Positions 7,573-14,760 are shown, counted from the stretch's first letter. The stretch is 20,423 bases of DNA from an uncultured Acidimicrobiaceae bacterium (GCA_903919215.1 CAIXHI010000155.1:1-20423), one strand, 5' to 3'. Notes: generated from the letters alone by a model not told the origin. Numbers and translations: made by a program.

Positions 7573-8087
7573 GCGAACCGACCGACAGCGATCTGAACCT
7601 TGCGCCTCGCGAGGTCGTGCCCACCGCCGCCCGCGGCAAGAAGAAGCCGTGGTTCGCCTACGCCGTGCTGGTGTTGGCGCTGGGTGCCGGTGGTCTGTTC
7701 GTCGCCAAGTTCCTCACGAACGCGATCGACTACTACTGCAACGTCGATGAGATCGGTCACAAGAGCGGCTGCGACGTCGGCCGCAACATCCGCATCCAGG
7801 GTGTGGTCGACAAGGGCTCCATCTCCAAGGCCGGTTCGGTCACGAACTTCACCGTCACGTTCCACGGCGCCTCGATGCCGGTCGTGCTCAGCAGCAAGCC
7901 CACCGGCCTGTTCCAGGAATGCATCCCGGTGGTCATCACCGGCAAGGTCGTCGGCGCCGATGACGGGACGCAGTACTTCGAGGGCAACGAGGTGCTCGTG
8001 AAGCACTCGGAGGACTACGACAAGGAGAACAAGGACCGCGTGGCTACGGCCAACGGAGAGGCAGCGGCATGCTCGCAGAAGGGCTGA
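7569..8087 (+). CDS. ccmE: Cytochrome c-type biogenesis heme chaperone CcmE
   Basis: CcmE covalently carries heme from CcmC to CcmF. The 172-residue protein has a short cytoplasmic N-terminus, one anchor helix (about 29-49) and an OB-fold domain with the family strands NIRIQGVVDKGSI, TVTFHG and PVVITGKVVG. The heme-binding motif is the classic HxxxY form: His146 and Tyr150 in LVKHSEDYDKEN. The GTG start overlaps the ccmD stop. Oddities: two cysteines (57 and 68) in the stretch just after the anchor, another at 118, and one at 168 in the tail, which most CcmE proteins lack. These could form a disulfide or be incidental. Confidence 0.95.
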   Translation: MSEPTDSDLNLAPREVVPTAARGKKKPWFAYAVLVLALGAGGLFVAKFLTNAIDYYCNVDEIGHKSGCDVGRNIRIQGVVDKGSISKAGSVTNFTVTFHGASMPVVLSSKPTGLFQECIPVVITGKVVGADDGTQYFEGNEVLVKHSEDYDKENKDRVATANGEAAACSQKG

Positions 8088-10048
8088 ACGGCCTCCTCGG
8101 GCACACGGCGCTGATCATCGGCTTCGCCGCGTCGCTGTTCGGCGCGCTGGCACTCATCGCCGCCATCCGACTGCGCAACGAGCGGCTGATCAAGACCGTG
8201 ATGCCGTACGGGTGGCTCGCCTTGGGTGGCGCTGTCCTCGCCGTCGTGGTGATGGAGCGAGGATTGATCACACGCGACTGGCAGTTGGCCTACGTGCAGA
8301 GGGTCGGCTCGCGCGACACGCCAGCGCTGTTCAACTTCACCGCGCTGTGGAGCGCGCTCGAGGGCAGCATCCTGCTGTGGTTGCTGCTGCTGGCCGTGTA
8401 CACCGCGATCATCATGCACCGCTATCGCGCCCGCCTCGCCGACCCGCTGGTGGGATGGGCGCTGGTCGTGATGTTCTTCGTCACGGCGTTCTTCTTCTTC
8501 CTCGCGCTCGGCCCCACCGATGCGTTCCGCGCTGGAGCGACGCCAGATTTCACTGCGTGCTGCAAGGGCCCCAACCCGTTGTTGCAGAACCACGTGCTGG
8601 TGCTGTTCCACCCGCCGATCCTGTACCTCGGCTACGTCGGCTTCACCGTGCCGTTCGCGTTCGCGATCGCCGCACTGGTCACCGGCCGCGTCGGCGAAGG
8701 CTGGTTGGTGGAAACCCGCCGCTGGGCGCTGTTCGCGTGGGGTTTCCTCACTGTCGGCATCGTGCTCGGCGGATGGTGGAGCTACGAGGTGCTCGGCTGG
8801 GGCGGCGTGTGGGGCTGGGACCCCGTGGAGAACGCCAGCTTCCTGCCGTGGCTGACGGGCACCGCCTACATCCACTCGGTGATGGTGCAAGAGCGGCGCG
8901 GCATGCTGCGCGTCTGGAACCTCAGCCTGCTGGTGGCCACGTTCTCGCTCACCATCCTGGGAACGTTCCTTACCCGCAGCGGTGTGGTCAACAGCGTGCA
9001 TGCGTTCAGCGACAGCACCATCGGCCCGTTCCTGCTGGGCGCGTTCGGTGTGGTCGTGCTGGTGTCGTTGGGCCTCATCGCCTGGCGTGGAGATCGTCTT
9101 CGCTCACCAGGTGCGATCGACTCGCCCATTTCGCGCGAAGGCGCGTTCCTGGCGAACAACGTCCTGCTGGCGCTGTTCGCCTTCGTGATCCTGCTGGGCA
9201 CCGTGTTCCCGCTGATCGTGGAGGCCAAGGACAACCGCAAGATCGCTGTCGGCTCGCCGTTCTTCGACACGATGAGCCAGCCGATCGGCCTGGTGCTGCT
9301 GTTCCTGATGGCCGTTGCCCCGGCGCTGCCGTGGCGCAAGGCGTCCGGCGAACTGCTGCGCGACCGACTGTTCTGGCCTGCGTGGTGCGGTGCGGGCACG
9401 CTGGCACTGTCGGTGTTCCTCGGCGCCACGGGCCTCGCCCCGTTGCTGGCATTCACATTCGCCGGGTTCGCCGGTGGCGCATCCATCCGCCAGTTGGTGC
9501 TGGCCACCCGCCGCCAGGGCTACCGCGGCCTGCTGGGGCGCACGAACGGCGGCATGGTGGTGCACCTTGGGGTGATCATCATCGCGGTCGCGCTCGCGGC
9601 ATCGAACAGCTACACGCGCTCGGCCGAGTTCACGGTGATGAAGGGTGAGACGGTCAGCTTCGCCGGACACACGTTCACGGTGCTCGATGTGGTCGACTTC
9701 ACCACCCCGCGCACGGTGGGCATCAAGGCCGAGATCTCGATCGACGGCGGCCAGGCGTACGCGCCGGCGATCAGCAAGTACACGGCATTCGGGATGGACG
9801 TGCCCACGCCGAGCGTGAAGTCGTCGTTCGTGGAAGACATCTACCTCACGCTGGAGAACGGCTCGAAGCCCAGCACGGGTGAGGCGAAGATCAAGGTGTT
9901 CATCAAGCCAATGGTCGTGTGGTTGTGGGTCGGCGGCATGTTGTGCGCGTTCGGCACGCTGCTCGCTGCGTTCCCCGGCAAGAACCGTCGGCGCCCCACC
10001 GATGCGGTCAGCGCGCCCATCCCGCTCGATGAGGTGTCGAGTGTCTGA
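8069..10048 (+). CDS. ccmF: Heme lyase CcmF
   Basis: CcmF transfers heme from CcmE to apocytochrome c and is the largest Ccm subunit. The 659 residues match the family. The protein is polytopic, with the WWD domain WGGVWGWDPVENASF at about residues 243-257, a preceding GGWWSYEVLGW, and conserved flanks RVGSRDTPALFNFTALWSAL (near 80-100) and HPPILYLGYVGFTVPFAF (near 185-205). A periplasmic domain near residues 515-610 and a final helix complete the usual plan. ATG 8069 overlaps ccmE by 19 bases and has a purine-rich GGAGAGG a few bases before it. The stop overlaps ccmG by 8 bases. Confidence 0.96.
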   Translation: MLAEGLNGLLGHTALIIGFAASLFGALALIAAIRLRNERLIKTVMPYGWLALGGAVLAVVVMERGLITRDWQLAYVQRVGSRDTPALFNFTALWSALEGSILLWLLLLAVYTAIIMHRYRARLADPLVGWALVVMFFVTAFFFFLALGPTDAFRAGATPDFTACCKGPNPLLQNHVLVLFHPPILYLGYVGFTVPFAFAIAALVTGRVGEGWLVETRRWALFAWGFLTVGIVLGGWWSYEVLGWGGVWGWDPVENASFLPWLTGTAYIHSVMVQERRGMLRVWNLSLLVATFSLTILGTFLTRSGVVNSVHAFSDSTIGPFLLGAFGVVVLVSLGLIAWRGDRLRSPGAIDSPISREGAFLANNVLLALFAFVILLGTVFPLIVEAKDNRKIAVGSPFFDTMSQPIGLVLLFLMAVAPALPWRKASGELLRDRLFWPAWCGAGTLALSVFLGATGLAPLLAFTFAGFAGGASIRQLVLATRRQGYRGLLGRTNGGMVVHLGVIIIAVALAASNSYTRSAEFTVMKGETVSFAGHTFTVLDVVDFTTPRTVGIKAEISIDGGQAYAPAISKYTAFGMDVPTPSVKSSFVEDIYLTLENGSKPSTGEAKIKVFIKPMVVWLWVGGMLCAFGTLLAAFPGKNRRRPTDAVSAPIPLDEVSSV

Positions 10049-10646
10049 CGTCGAAAGCGTCGAGGTCGTCGAGCCGCAGCGTCGCCGTCCGGTCGCGCCG
10101 TTCATCGCGCTCGCCGTCGCGCTCGTGCTTGGCTCGCTGTTCTGGGTGCTGGCCACCAGTTCCTCGGGCCCCACGGACACGCTCGGTCTCGTCGAGAGTC
10201 CGCTGATCGGCAAGCCAGCGCCTGCTGTACGCGGCACCACCGCCGATGGTGCGACGTTCGAGTTGTCGCGACGCAAGGGCAGCTGGGTCGTGGTCAACTT
10301 CTTCAACTCTCGCTGTGTGCCGTGCAAGGCCGAGCACCCCGAGCTGGTGGCGTTCGTTCAGCAGCAGGCGACGTTGGGAGCCGACGGCGCCGAGTTGTAC
10401 GCCATCGACCAGCCGCCGGATTCGGCCGAGGAGATCAAGGTGTTCTTCGCCGAGCGTGGTGGCAACTGGCCGGTCGTGCTCGATGACGACGGTCTGGTCA
10501 ACGTCGCCTTTGGTGTGGCCCAGGTACCCGAGACGTTCATCATCGATCCCGATGGAATCGTGCGCGTGCGCTGGGCCGGCCCCATCGACTCGGTCACGCT
10601 CGCGCTGCTGGTGCAGCAAGAACGCAACGTGTACGGAGCCCAATGA
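10041..10646 (+). CDS. ccmG: Thioredoxin-like thiol:disulfide protein CcmG/DsbE
   Basis: CcmG reduces the cysteines of the apocytochrome CxxCH site, directly or through CcmH. From GTG 10041 the protein is 201 residues: a membrane anchor (about 20-40), then a thioredoxin fold. The active site is Cys92-Val-Pro-Cys95 in NSRCVPCKAEHP, and the cis-proline loop is GVAQVPETFIID (Pro163), which is diagnostic for CcmG/ResA-like proteins. The usual tryptophan before the first cysteine is replaced by arginine. The start is chosen because it overlaps the ccmF stop and gives a sensible short cytoplasmic tail; the in-frame region upstream lies in ccmF. It joins ccmH by ATGA. Confidence 0.92.
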   Translation: MSDVESVEVVEPQRRRPVAPFIALAVALVLGSLFWVLATSSSGPTDTLGLVESPLIGKPAPAVRGTTADGATFELSRRKGSWVVVNFFNSRCVPCKAEHPELVAFVQQQATLGADGAELYAIDQPPDSAEEIKVFFAERGGNWPVVLDDDGLVNVAFGVAQVPETFIIDPDGIVRVRWAGPIDSVTLALLVQQERNVYGAQ

Positions 10647-11146
10647 TCGCTGCATCGTCCGTCAAACGGTGGCCCGGTTGGGTGCTGCTGGTGTTCGTGG
10701 TGGCGGGTTGCCTCGCCTACGGCGTCACCCGCGATGCCGGTGCGCGCACACCCGAGGAGCGCGTCGAGGAGATCAGCAAGCAGCTCGCGTGCCCGATCTG
10801 CAACGGCGAGACCGTCTACGAATCGCGCAACACGGCGTCGGCCAGCATCCGTGCCGAGATCAAGAACCAGGTCAGCGCCACCGACGCCAGTGACGACGCG
10901 ATCATCGCCTACATCGTCCAGCAGTTCGGGGCCAAGACCCAGTTGCTGCCGCGGGCAAGTGGGTTCGAGAGCCTGGTGTGGGTGATCCCCGGTGTGGCAC
11001 TGGTGTGCGCGGGAGTGGGTCTGTTCTTCTCGTTCCGCAAGTGGCGCACCAACGTCGACACCGTGCCCGACGCCGCAGATCGTGCGCGTGTGGACGCAGC
11101 GCTGGCCGCGGAGGATGCGGCGGCGGCCGAGGAGCCGGCGTCGTGA
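10643..11146 (+). CDS. ccmH: Cytochrome c-type biogenesis protein CcmH
   Basis: CcmH is the membrane thiol protein that handles apocytochrome c with CcmG and CcmI. The 167-residue protein has an N-terminal signal or anchor helix (about 12-28), then LACPICNGETVYESRNT with Cys50 and Cys53. This matches the family's LRCPxC motif in place, though the arginine is alanine and the following Gln is Asn. A three-helix domain follows and a C-terminal membrane helix lies at about 111-131, with a short acidic, alanine-rich tail. ATGA and GTGA overlaps connect it to ccmG and ccmI. Confidence 0.93.
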   Translation: MIAASSVKRWPGWVLLVFVVAGCLAYGVTRDAGARTPEERVEEISKQLACPICNGETVYESRNTASASIRAEIKNQVSATDASDDAIIAYIVQQFGAKTQLLPRASGFESLVWVIPGVALVCAGVGLFFSFRKWRTNVDTVPDAADRARVDAALAAEDAAAAEEPAS

Positions 11147-11886
11147 ATCCTGATCGGTTGGCGGAGCTGGAGGATGAGCGTTCGTTCCTGCTGCGCAGTA
11201 TCCGCGACATCGAGGCCGAACACGCTGCCGGCGATGTCGACGAACACGACTACACCACTTTGCGCGACGGGTATGTGGCCCGCGCTGCGGCCGTGCTGCG
11301 CGAGATCGAGGATGGCCGCAGCTCGCTCGTGCCGAAACAGCAGCGTCCTTGGTGGCGTCGCGTGGCGATCATTGGCGGCACGCTGGTGGTTGCCGTGGCG
11401 CTGGGTCTGTTCGTCGCCAACTCGGCCGGGCAGCGGTTGCCGGGGCAGTCGCTGACGGGTGGCGAACCGGCCGACGAGGTGGCGATCCAACTCGCCACTG
11501 CCCGCCAGTCGATGGGCGCCGACCCGAAGGCCTCGCTGGAGGCGTACGCCAAGGTGCTGGCGATCGAGCCTGACAACGTGGAGGCGATCACCTACGGCGC
11601 ATGGTTGAAGGTGCTGGCCGGCCGCTCGTCGGGTGACGCGCAGATGATGATCGATGCGTTGCCCGAGCTGCGTCACGCGATCGAGATCGACCCCACCTAC
11701 GCCGACGCGCATTGTTTCCTCGCTGTCGCCTCCGGGCGCTTCCTCGATCCGCCGGACGCGGCCACGGGTGTCAGCGAAGGGGTGGCATGTCTGAACGCCA
11801 ACCCACCGGCGATGTTGAAGGGGCAGATCGAGCAGCTCGTCGCCGAGCTGCAACTCGGTTCTCCCACCTCCACGCCGACGACCTGA
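11143..11886 (+). CDS. ccmI: CcmI-like apocytochrome c chaperone with TPR region
   Basis: CcmI binds the C-terminus of apocytochrome c and feeds it to the heme lyase. From GTG 11143 (overlapping the ccmH stop as GTGA) the protein is 247 residues. Residues 5-58 form a charged coil, with RSFLLRSIRDIEAEHAAGDV as the recognisable CcmI/CcmH-tail signature, followed by one membrane helix (about 74-92). The remainder is an extracytoplasmic domain with TPR-like helices (KASLEAYAKVLAIEPDN; ELRHAIEIDPTYADAH). Known CcmI proteins begin with an additional membrane helix before the cytoplasmic coil; it is absent here, so the coil lies at the N-terminus. The end of the operon is marked by the promoter-like TAACGT that follows. 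Confidence 0.82.
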   Translation: MNPDRLAELEDERSFLLRSIRDIEAEHAAGDVDEHDYTTLRDGYVARAAAVLREIEDGRSSLVPKQQRPWWRRVAIIGGTLVVAVALGLFVANSAGQRLPGQSLTGGEPADEVAIQLATARQSMGADPKASLEAYAKVLAIEPDNVEAITYGAWLKVLAGRSSGDAQMMIDALPELRHAIEIDPTYADAHCFLAVASGRFLDPPDAATGVSEGVACLNANPPAMLKGQIEQLVAELQLGSPTSTPTT

Positions 11887-11897
11887 CCTGGCAGGAC

Positions 11898-11903
11898 TAA
11901 CGT
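11898..11903 (+). promoter_or_regulatory. Putative -10 box (TAACGT) of the DUF4190 gene
   Basis: TAACGT is followed by 7 bases and ATG 11911, with no Shine-Dalgarno sequence. It lies in the 24-base gap after ccmI and suggests a separate leaderless transcript. Confidence 0.5.
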
Positions 11904-11910
11904 CCGCACT

Positions 11911-12306
11911 ATGAGCACGCCCCCGCCTCCGCCCCCCGGTCCGCCCAGCGGTTTCCAGCCGCCGCCGAGTTATCAGCCGCCGCCGACTGGCTACCAGCCA
12001 TACCCGGCCGGCCCTCCTGTGCAGAACACCAACAGTGGCATGGCGATTGCGGGCATGGTGCTCAGCCTGGTGGGCCTCGTTCCGTGTTTCTGGTTCTTCC
12101 AGATTCCCGGCGTACTTGGTGCGATCTTCGGGTTCATCGGTCTGGGCCAAACCAAGGACGGTCAGCGTCGTGGCCGGGGTATGGCGATTGCCGGTGTCGT
12201 GATCGGCATCATCCTCGTCGTCGGGTGCGCTGCATTCTGGATCTGGATCAGCACTACCGACCATTGCTACCGCGACGGCAACTCGTTCCGCTGCTACAGC
12301 AACTGA
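11911..12306 (+). CDS. DUF4190-type small membrane protein with Pro-rich N-terminus
   Basis: The 131-residue protein opens with a Pro/Gln/Tyr-rich tail (residues 1-40, with repeats such as YQPPPTGYQPYPAG), then a DUF4190-like pair of helices: NSGMAIAGMVLSLVGLVP and, after a Gly-rich segment and the charged turn QTKDGQRRGRG, MAIAGVVIGIILVVGCAAFW. A short tail with two cysteines (CYRDGNSFRCYS) ends the protein, probably outside the membrane. DUF4190 proteins are common in actinobacteria and have no agreed function. The gene is convergent with the RDD gene, 8 bases away. Confidence 0.85.
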   Translation: MSTPPPPPPGPPSGFQPPPSYQPPPTGYQPYPAGPPVQNTNSGMAIAGMVLSLVGLVPCFWFFQIPGVLGAIFGFIGLGQTKDGQRRGRGMAIAGVVIGIILVVGCAAFWIWISTTDHCYRDGNSFRCYSN

Positions 12307-12314
12307 CGCGACGG

Positions 12315-12847
12315 TCAGCCGCGCACGACGAGGCTGTTGGTCAGCTTGTCGTGCCAGGTCTGCTTGCGGCTGTCCCACAGCATCCAGAGGAAGCCGAGAT
12401 AGCAGGGGACCGCCGACAGATAACGACCGAAGAAACGGCCGACAGCGCGACCGGTGCCGATCGGCTGACCGGTCTCTGCATCGACGACGCGAATGCCAAC
12501 GGCTTGCTGACCCCAACTCTGGCCACGGCCCACGCGCCGGCAGTACAACACGATGTAGATCACTGCGGCCACCGCACCGAGGGCCACCGTGGCACCGACC
12601 GTCGCAGGCGTGGGCACGTTGCACAGGCGGACTTCGTGGTTGATCGTGCAGGTATCAATGTGCTTGGGTCCGGCGAACAACGCGGCGATGGCCGGAACAG
12701 CGAACAGCAGTCCTACGAGACCGTCGATGATGTACGCGCCGAGGCGGGAACCGAAACCGGCATACAGCGGCGTCGAGGCGACGGCATACGCGGTGTAACC
12801 AGGCGGCGGCGGCGGCGTCGAGGCGACGGCGGCGGCATCATGTTCAT
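12315..12847 (-). CDS. RDD-family membrane protein, apparently frameshifted near the N-terminus
   Basis: From about 12815 down to the stop the frame encodes a typical RDD-domain protein: AGFGSRLGAYIIDGLVG (the Arg-Asp helix), a second helix (AVAAVIYIVLYCRR), SWGQQAVGIRVVDAETGQPI, and the closing WHDKLTNSLVV. RDD proteins are small integral membrane proteins; some move ions, most are uncharacterised. In this frame no start exists until 12947 or 12965, which would overlap the upstream phosphatase gene. ATG 12847, six bases after TAGTTT, is the natural start but is in another frame. Removing the 11 bases at 12816-12826 joins the two and gives a 173-residue protein beginning MNMMPPPPPPPPGYTAYAV, like its Pro-tailed neighbours. 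It may be a real mutation or a sequence error. Confidence 0.72.
12767..12785. repeat. 19-bp direct repeat, source copy within the RDD gene
   Basis: GCGGCGTCGAGGCGACGGC is found here and again exactly 45 bp away at 12812-12830. This copy encodes AVASTP in the open RDD frame and appears to be the original. Confidence 0.8.
12812..12830. repeat. 19-bp direct repeat, inserted copy interrupting a CGG run
   Basis: This copy has the same 19 bases as 12767-12785. Its unique core, CGTCGAGGCGA at 12816-12826, splits a run of CGG triplets (four on one side, three on the other), and its length of 11 bases shifts the frame. Confidence 0.75.
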
Positions 12848-12853
12848 GCTGCG

Positions 12854-12859
12854 AAACTA
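12854..12859 (-). promoter_or_regulatory. Putative -10 box (TAGTTT) of the RDD gene
   Basis: On the minus strand TAGTTT is followed by 6 bases and ATG 12847. It matches the spacing seen at other first genes here and supports that ATG as the ancestral start. Confidence 0.45.
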
Positions 12860-12868
12860 ACGGAGTGC

Positions 12869-13339
12869 TCAGACCCCAGCGGACATGGGTGGCGGCCAGG
12901 CGGCAGCGCGGGTGATCGCCCCCGACGCTTCGCGCCCCAAGACCCACACGCTGGCCTTGCGCCAATCAGGCGCTCCCGCGAACGCGCACCCGCGTCGTTC
13001 GAGCGCCTCCATCGTGTCGGGGATCACGTCGCCGTGGCTGCACAAGACGCTGCCCTCGGGCAGCGTCGACAACAGTGTGAGCGCGCCGGCGAAACCGGTC
13101 TCCTCTGCCAACCGCTCGTCGGCTTCAACCGTCATCGACAGCGCCGCGGCCAACGGCGCCAGCGTCTCCATGCAGCGCAGGTAGGGGCTGCTGACCAGTC
13201 TCCCGGTGACGAGTGGGCTGAGGCGCGTGGCGAGCGCCGCCGCTTGCAGGCGGCCAGCGTCGTTGAGCGGACGCTCACGGTCGTCGCCCACCCATGTGCT
13301 GCGACTGCCGGCCTTCGCATGGCGCACGAGATAGAGCAT
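12869..13339 (-). CDS. Histidine phosphatase family protein (SixA-like)
   Basis: The 156-residue protein begins MLYLVRHAKAG, with the catalytic RHA motif (Arg6, His7), and has the second conserved histidine in LCSHGD (near residue 96), both of which define the histidine phosphatase superfamily. Its short length and RHAKAGSR start resemble SixA phosphohistidine phosphatases and related actinobacterial proteins rather than phosphoglycerate mutases. ATG 13339 is chosen because the catalytic strand normally begins at the N-terminus; the in-frame extension upstream is a shadow of the next gene. It starts 7 bases after the DUF4328 gene stop, so the two are likely co-transcribed. The substrate cannot be told from the sequence. 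Confidence 0.88.
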   Translation of the reverse strand: MLYLVRHAKAGSRSTWVGDDRERPLNDAGRLQAAALATRLSPLVTGRLVSSPYLRCMETLAPLAAALSMTVEADERLAEETGFAGALTLLSTLPEGSVLCSHGDVIPDTMEALERRGCAFAGAPDWRKASVWVLGREASGAITRAAAWPPPMSAGV

Positions 13340-13346
13340 GGGGGGA

Positions 13347-14105
13347 TCAGGCCTCGCCGGTCGCCGAGGTGTGGCGGGCGGTGAACTCGCGCACCAGCAG
13401 CAGGAACACGACAGAAGCAGCGATCGAGAGTGCGCCCGTGAGCCCGACGAACGTGAGCTTGTCGGTGATGTTCTTGGCGATGTCGTCGCGGGTGCCGTTC
13501 GAGCGAACCGGGCTGAGGCCGCCCACACCCATTGCCAGACCAGCGGCCACAGCAGCCAGTGTGAGCGCAAGGTGCACGGCGATCAGCGGCGAGAAGACGT
13601 TGCGCTTCCAGTTGGGGTCTCCGGCAGCGACCTCGGGGTCGGAGGCCTGCCAGAGCTCGCGCCACATCAGGAACGGCATGATGCCGAGTGTGCATCCACC
13701 GAGGATGTTGATCGCGATGGTGGTGCCGGGGCGGAACCTCAGCGGCTGACGACCGAGCGACTCGGCGTTCTTCGCCATCCGCCACGTCCAGATGCACAGG
13801 AGGACGAGCTGGGCCACGCCGATGAGGGTGACGACCAGCCCGACACCCACGTAGGCCGCAAGCTTGGTATCGAACTGCGAGATGTCGCCGTTGGCGAGGA
13901 AGTCCTTCGCCGCGGTCTTCAATGAGAACTGCACCAACACGAGCGCGGCCTGAGCGACGAGGTTCACGCCGACCAGGCCTACGAGCCACTTGCCCAGCGT
14001 GCCGACCCGCCGGAAGCCGCCCATCGGTGCGTTGAAACCGCCGCCGTAGGGCACATATCCGGGCGGGGGTGACATGTTCGGCGGCGGGGGAGGCAGATCG
14101 CTCAT
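13347..14105 (-). CDS. DUF4328-type membrane protein with Pro-rich N-terminus
   Basis: The 252-residue protein starts with a Pro/Gly-rich cytoplasmic tail (MSDLPPPPPNMSPPPGYVPYGG) and then has about five hydrophobic segments (near 39-61, 85-110, 125-145, 172-195 and 222-243). Features expected of DUF4328 are visible: CIWTWRMAKNAESLG after a helix, a second TTIAINILGGCTLGIMPFLM, and the WRELWQASDPE loop. No biochemical role is known for the family. ATG 14105 is 7 bases after TAAGGT, pointing to a leaderless transcript that also carries the histidine phosphatase gene. Confidence 0.82.
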   Translation of the reverse strand: MSDLPPPPPNMSPPPGYVPYGGGFNAPMGGFRRVGTLGKWLVGLVGVNLVAQAALVLVQFSLKTAAKDFLANGDISQFDTKLAAYVGVGLVVTLIGVAQLVLLCIWTWRMAKNAESLGRQPLRFRPGTTIAINILGGCTLGIMPFLMWRELWQASDPEVAAGDPNWKRNVFSPLIAVHLALTLAAVAAGLAMGVGGLSPVRSNGTRDDIAKNITDKLTFVGLTGALSIAASVVFLLLVREFTARHTSATGEA

Positions 14106-14112
14106 GCGCCGT

Positions 14113-14118
14113 ACCTTA
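14113..14118 (-). promoter_or_regulatory. Putative -10 box (TAAGGT) of the DUF4328 gene
   Basis: On the minus strand TAAGGT is followed by 7 bases and ATG 14105, without a Shine-Dalgarno sequence. The divergent oxidoreductase gene starts 41 bases away. Confidence 0.5.
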
Positions 14119-14134
14119 CGCGGTCGGGTTCCGG

Positions 14135-14140
14135 CAGACT
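14135..14140 (+). promoter_or_regulatory. Putative -10-like hexamer (CAGACT) of the oxidoreductase gene
   Basis: CAGACT lies 6 bases before ATG 14147. It departs from TANNNT at one key base but keeps the spacing seen at neighbouring genes. Confidence 0.3.
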
Positions 14141-14146
14141 GCCCCG

Positions 14147-14758
14147 ATGGGATTCTTCGATCGCAACCGAGATGAGGTAGCGGCCAAGGGCTACGACCCT
14201 GCCCGACTGCCGTCGGGTCAGTACCTCACCGACCGCTTTCCGGTGCTCCACGTCGGCGACGTGCCCACCTACGCGCCGGGCGAGTGGAACCTCACCATCA
14301 CCGGTCTCGTCGGCCGGCCGTTCACCATCGGCCTCGACGAACTGAAGGCGATGCCCGCTGTGACGCTCACCTTTGACATCCACTGCGTCACCAAGTGGAG
14401 CAAGTTCGACACCACCTGGACCGGTGTGCGCGTGCGCGATCTGTTCGAACGCGCCGAGGTGCAGGCGGGCGCCACGCACGTGATGGAACACGCTGAGTAC
14501 GGCTACACCACGAACCTGCCGTTGGCCGACATCGTTGCCGACGAAGCGATCGTCGCCTATGCGTTCGAGGGTGAGGACATCGAGCCGATCCACGGCGGCC
14601 CGGTGCGCATCGTCGTGCCCCACCTGTACTTCTGGAAGAGCGCCAAGTGGGTGCGCACGCTGGAGTTGCGCTCCTCCGATCAGCCCGGGTTCTGGGAACA
14701 GAACGGCTACCACATGTATGGCGACCCGTTCCTCGAGCAGCGCCACTGGGGCGACTGA
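14147..14758 (+). CDS. Sulfite oxidase-like molybdopterin oxidoreductase (YedY/MsrP-like catalytic domain)
   Basis: The 203-residue protein is a stand-alone oxidoreductase molybdopterin-binding domain. The opening YLTDRFPVLHVGDVPTY and WNLTITGLV are typical of the small sulfite-oxidase-like group. The cofactor cysteine is in FDIHCVTKWSKFD (near residue 84), with GVRVRDLFE after it and the HGGPVRIVVPHLYFWKSAKW signature near 150-170. There is no Tat or other signal peptide, so it is probably cytosolic. The C-terminal dimerisation domain of true sulfite oxidases is missing, as in YedY-type proteins. ATG 14147 is chosen by homology of the start and the hexamer in front; the natural substrate is unknown. 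No molybdenum cofactor genes are in the window. Confidence 0.9.
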   Translation: MGFFDRNRDEVAAKGYDPARLPSGQYLTDRFPVLHVGDVPTYAPGEWNLTITGLVGRPFTIGLDELKAMPAVTLTFDIHCVTKWSKFDTTWTGVRVRDLFERAEVQAGATHVMEHAEYGYTTNLPLADIVADEAIVAYAFEGEDIEPIHGGPVRIVVPHLYFWKSAKWVRTLELRSSDQPGFWEQNGYHMYGDPFLEQRHWGD

Positions 14759-14760
14759 CC

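Noticed and set aside
8212..9648. 478-residue alternate plus frame within ccmF
   Set aside because: Arg/Pro/His-rich translation lying entirely inside the ccmF frame, which carries the WWD motif.
10909..12624. 571-residue minus-strand frame under ccmH, ccmI and the DUF4190 gene
   Set aside because: It spans three supported genes on the opposite strand, has no motif, and its composition is that of an antisense shadow.
12869..13570. Longer 233-residue version of the histidine phosphatase
   Set aside because: The first 77 residues are a Ser/Arg-rich shadow of the DUF4328 gene; the conserved LVRHA strand should be at the N-terminus.
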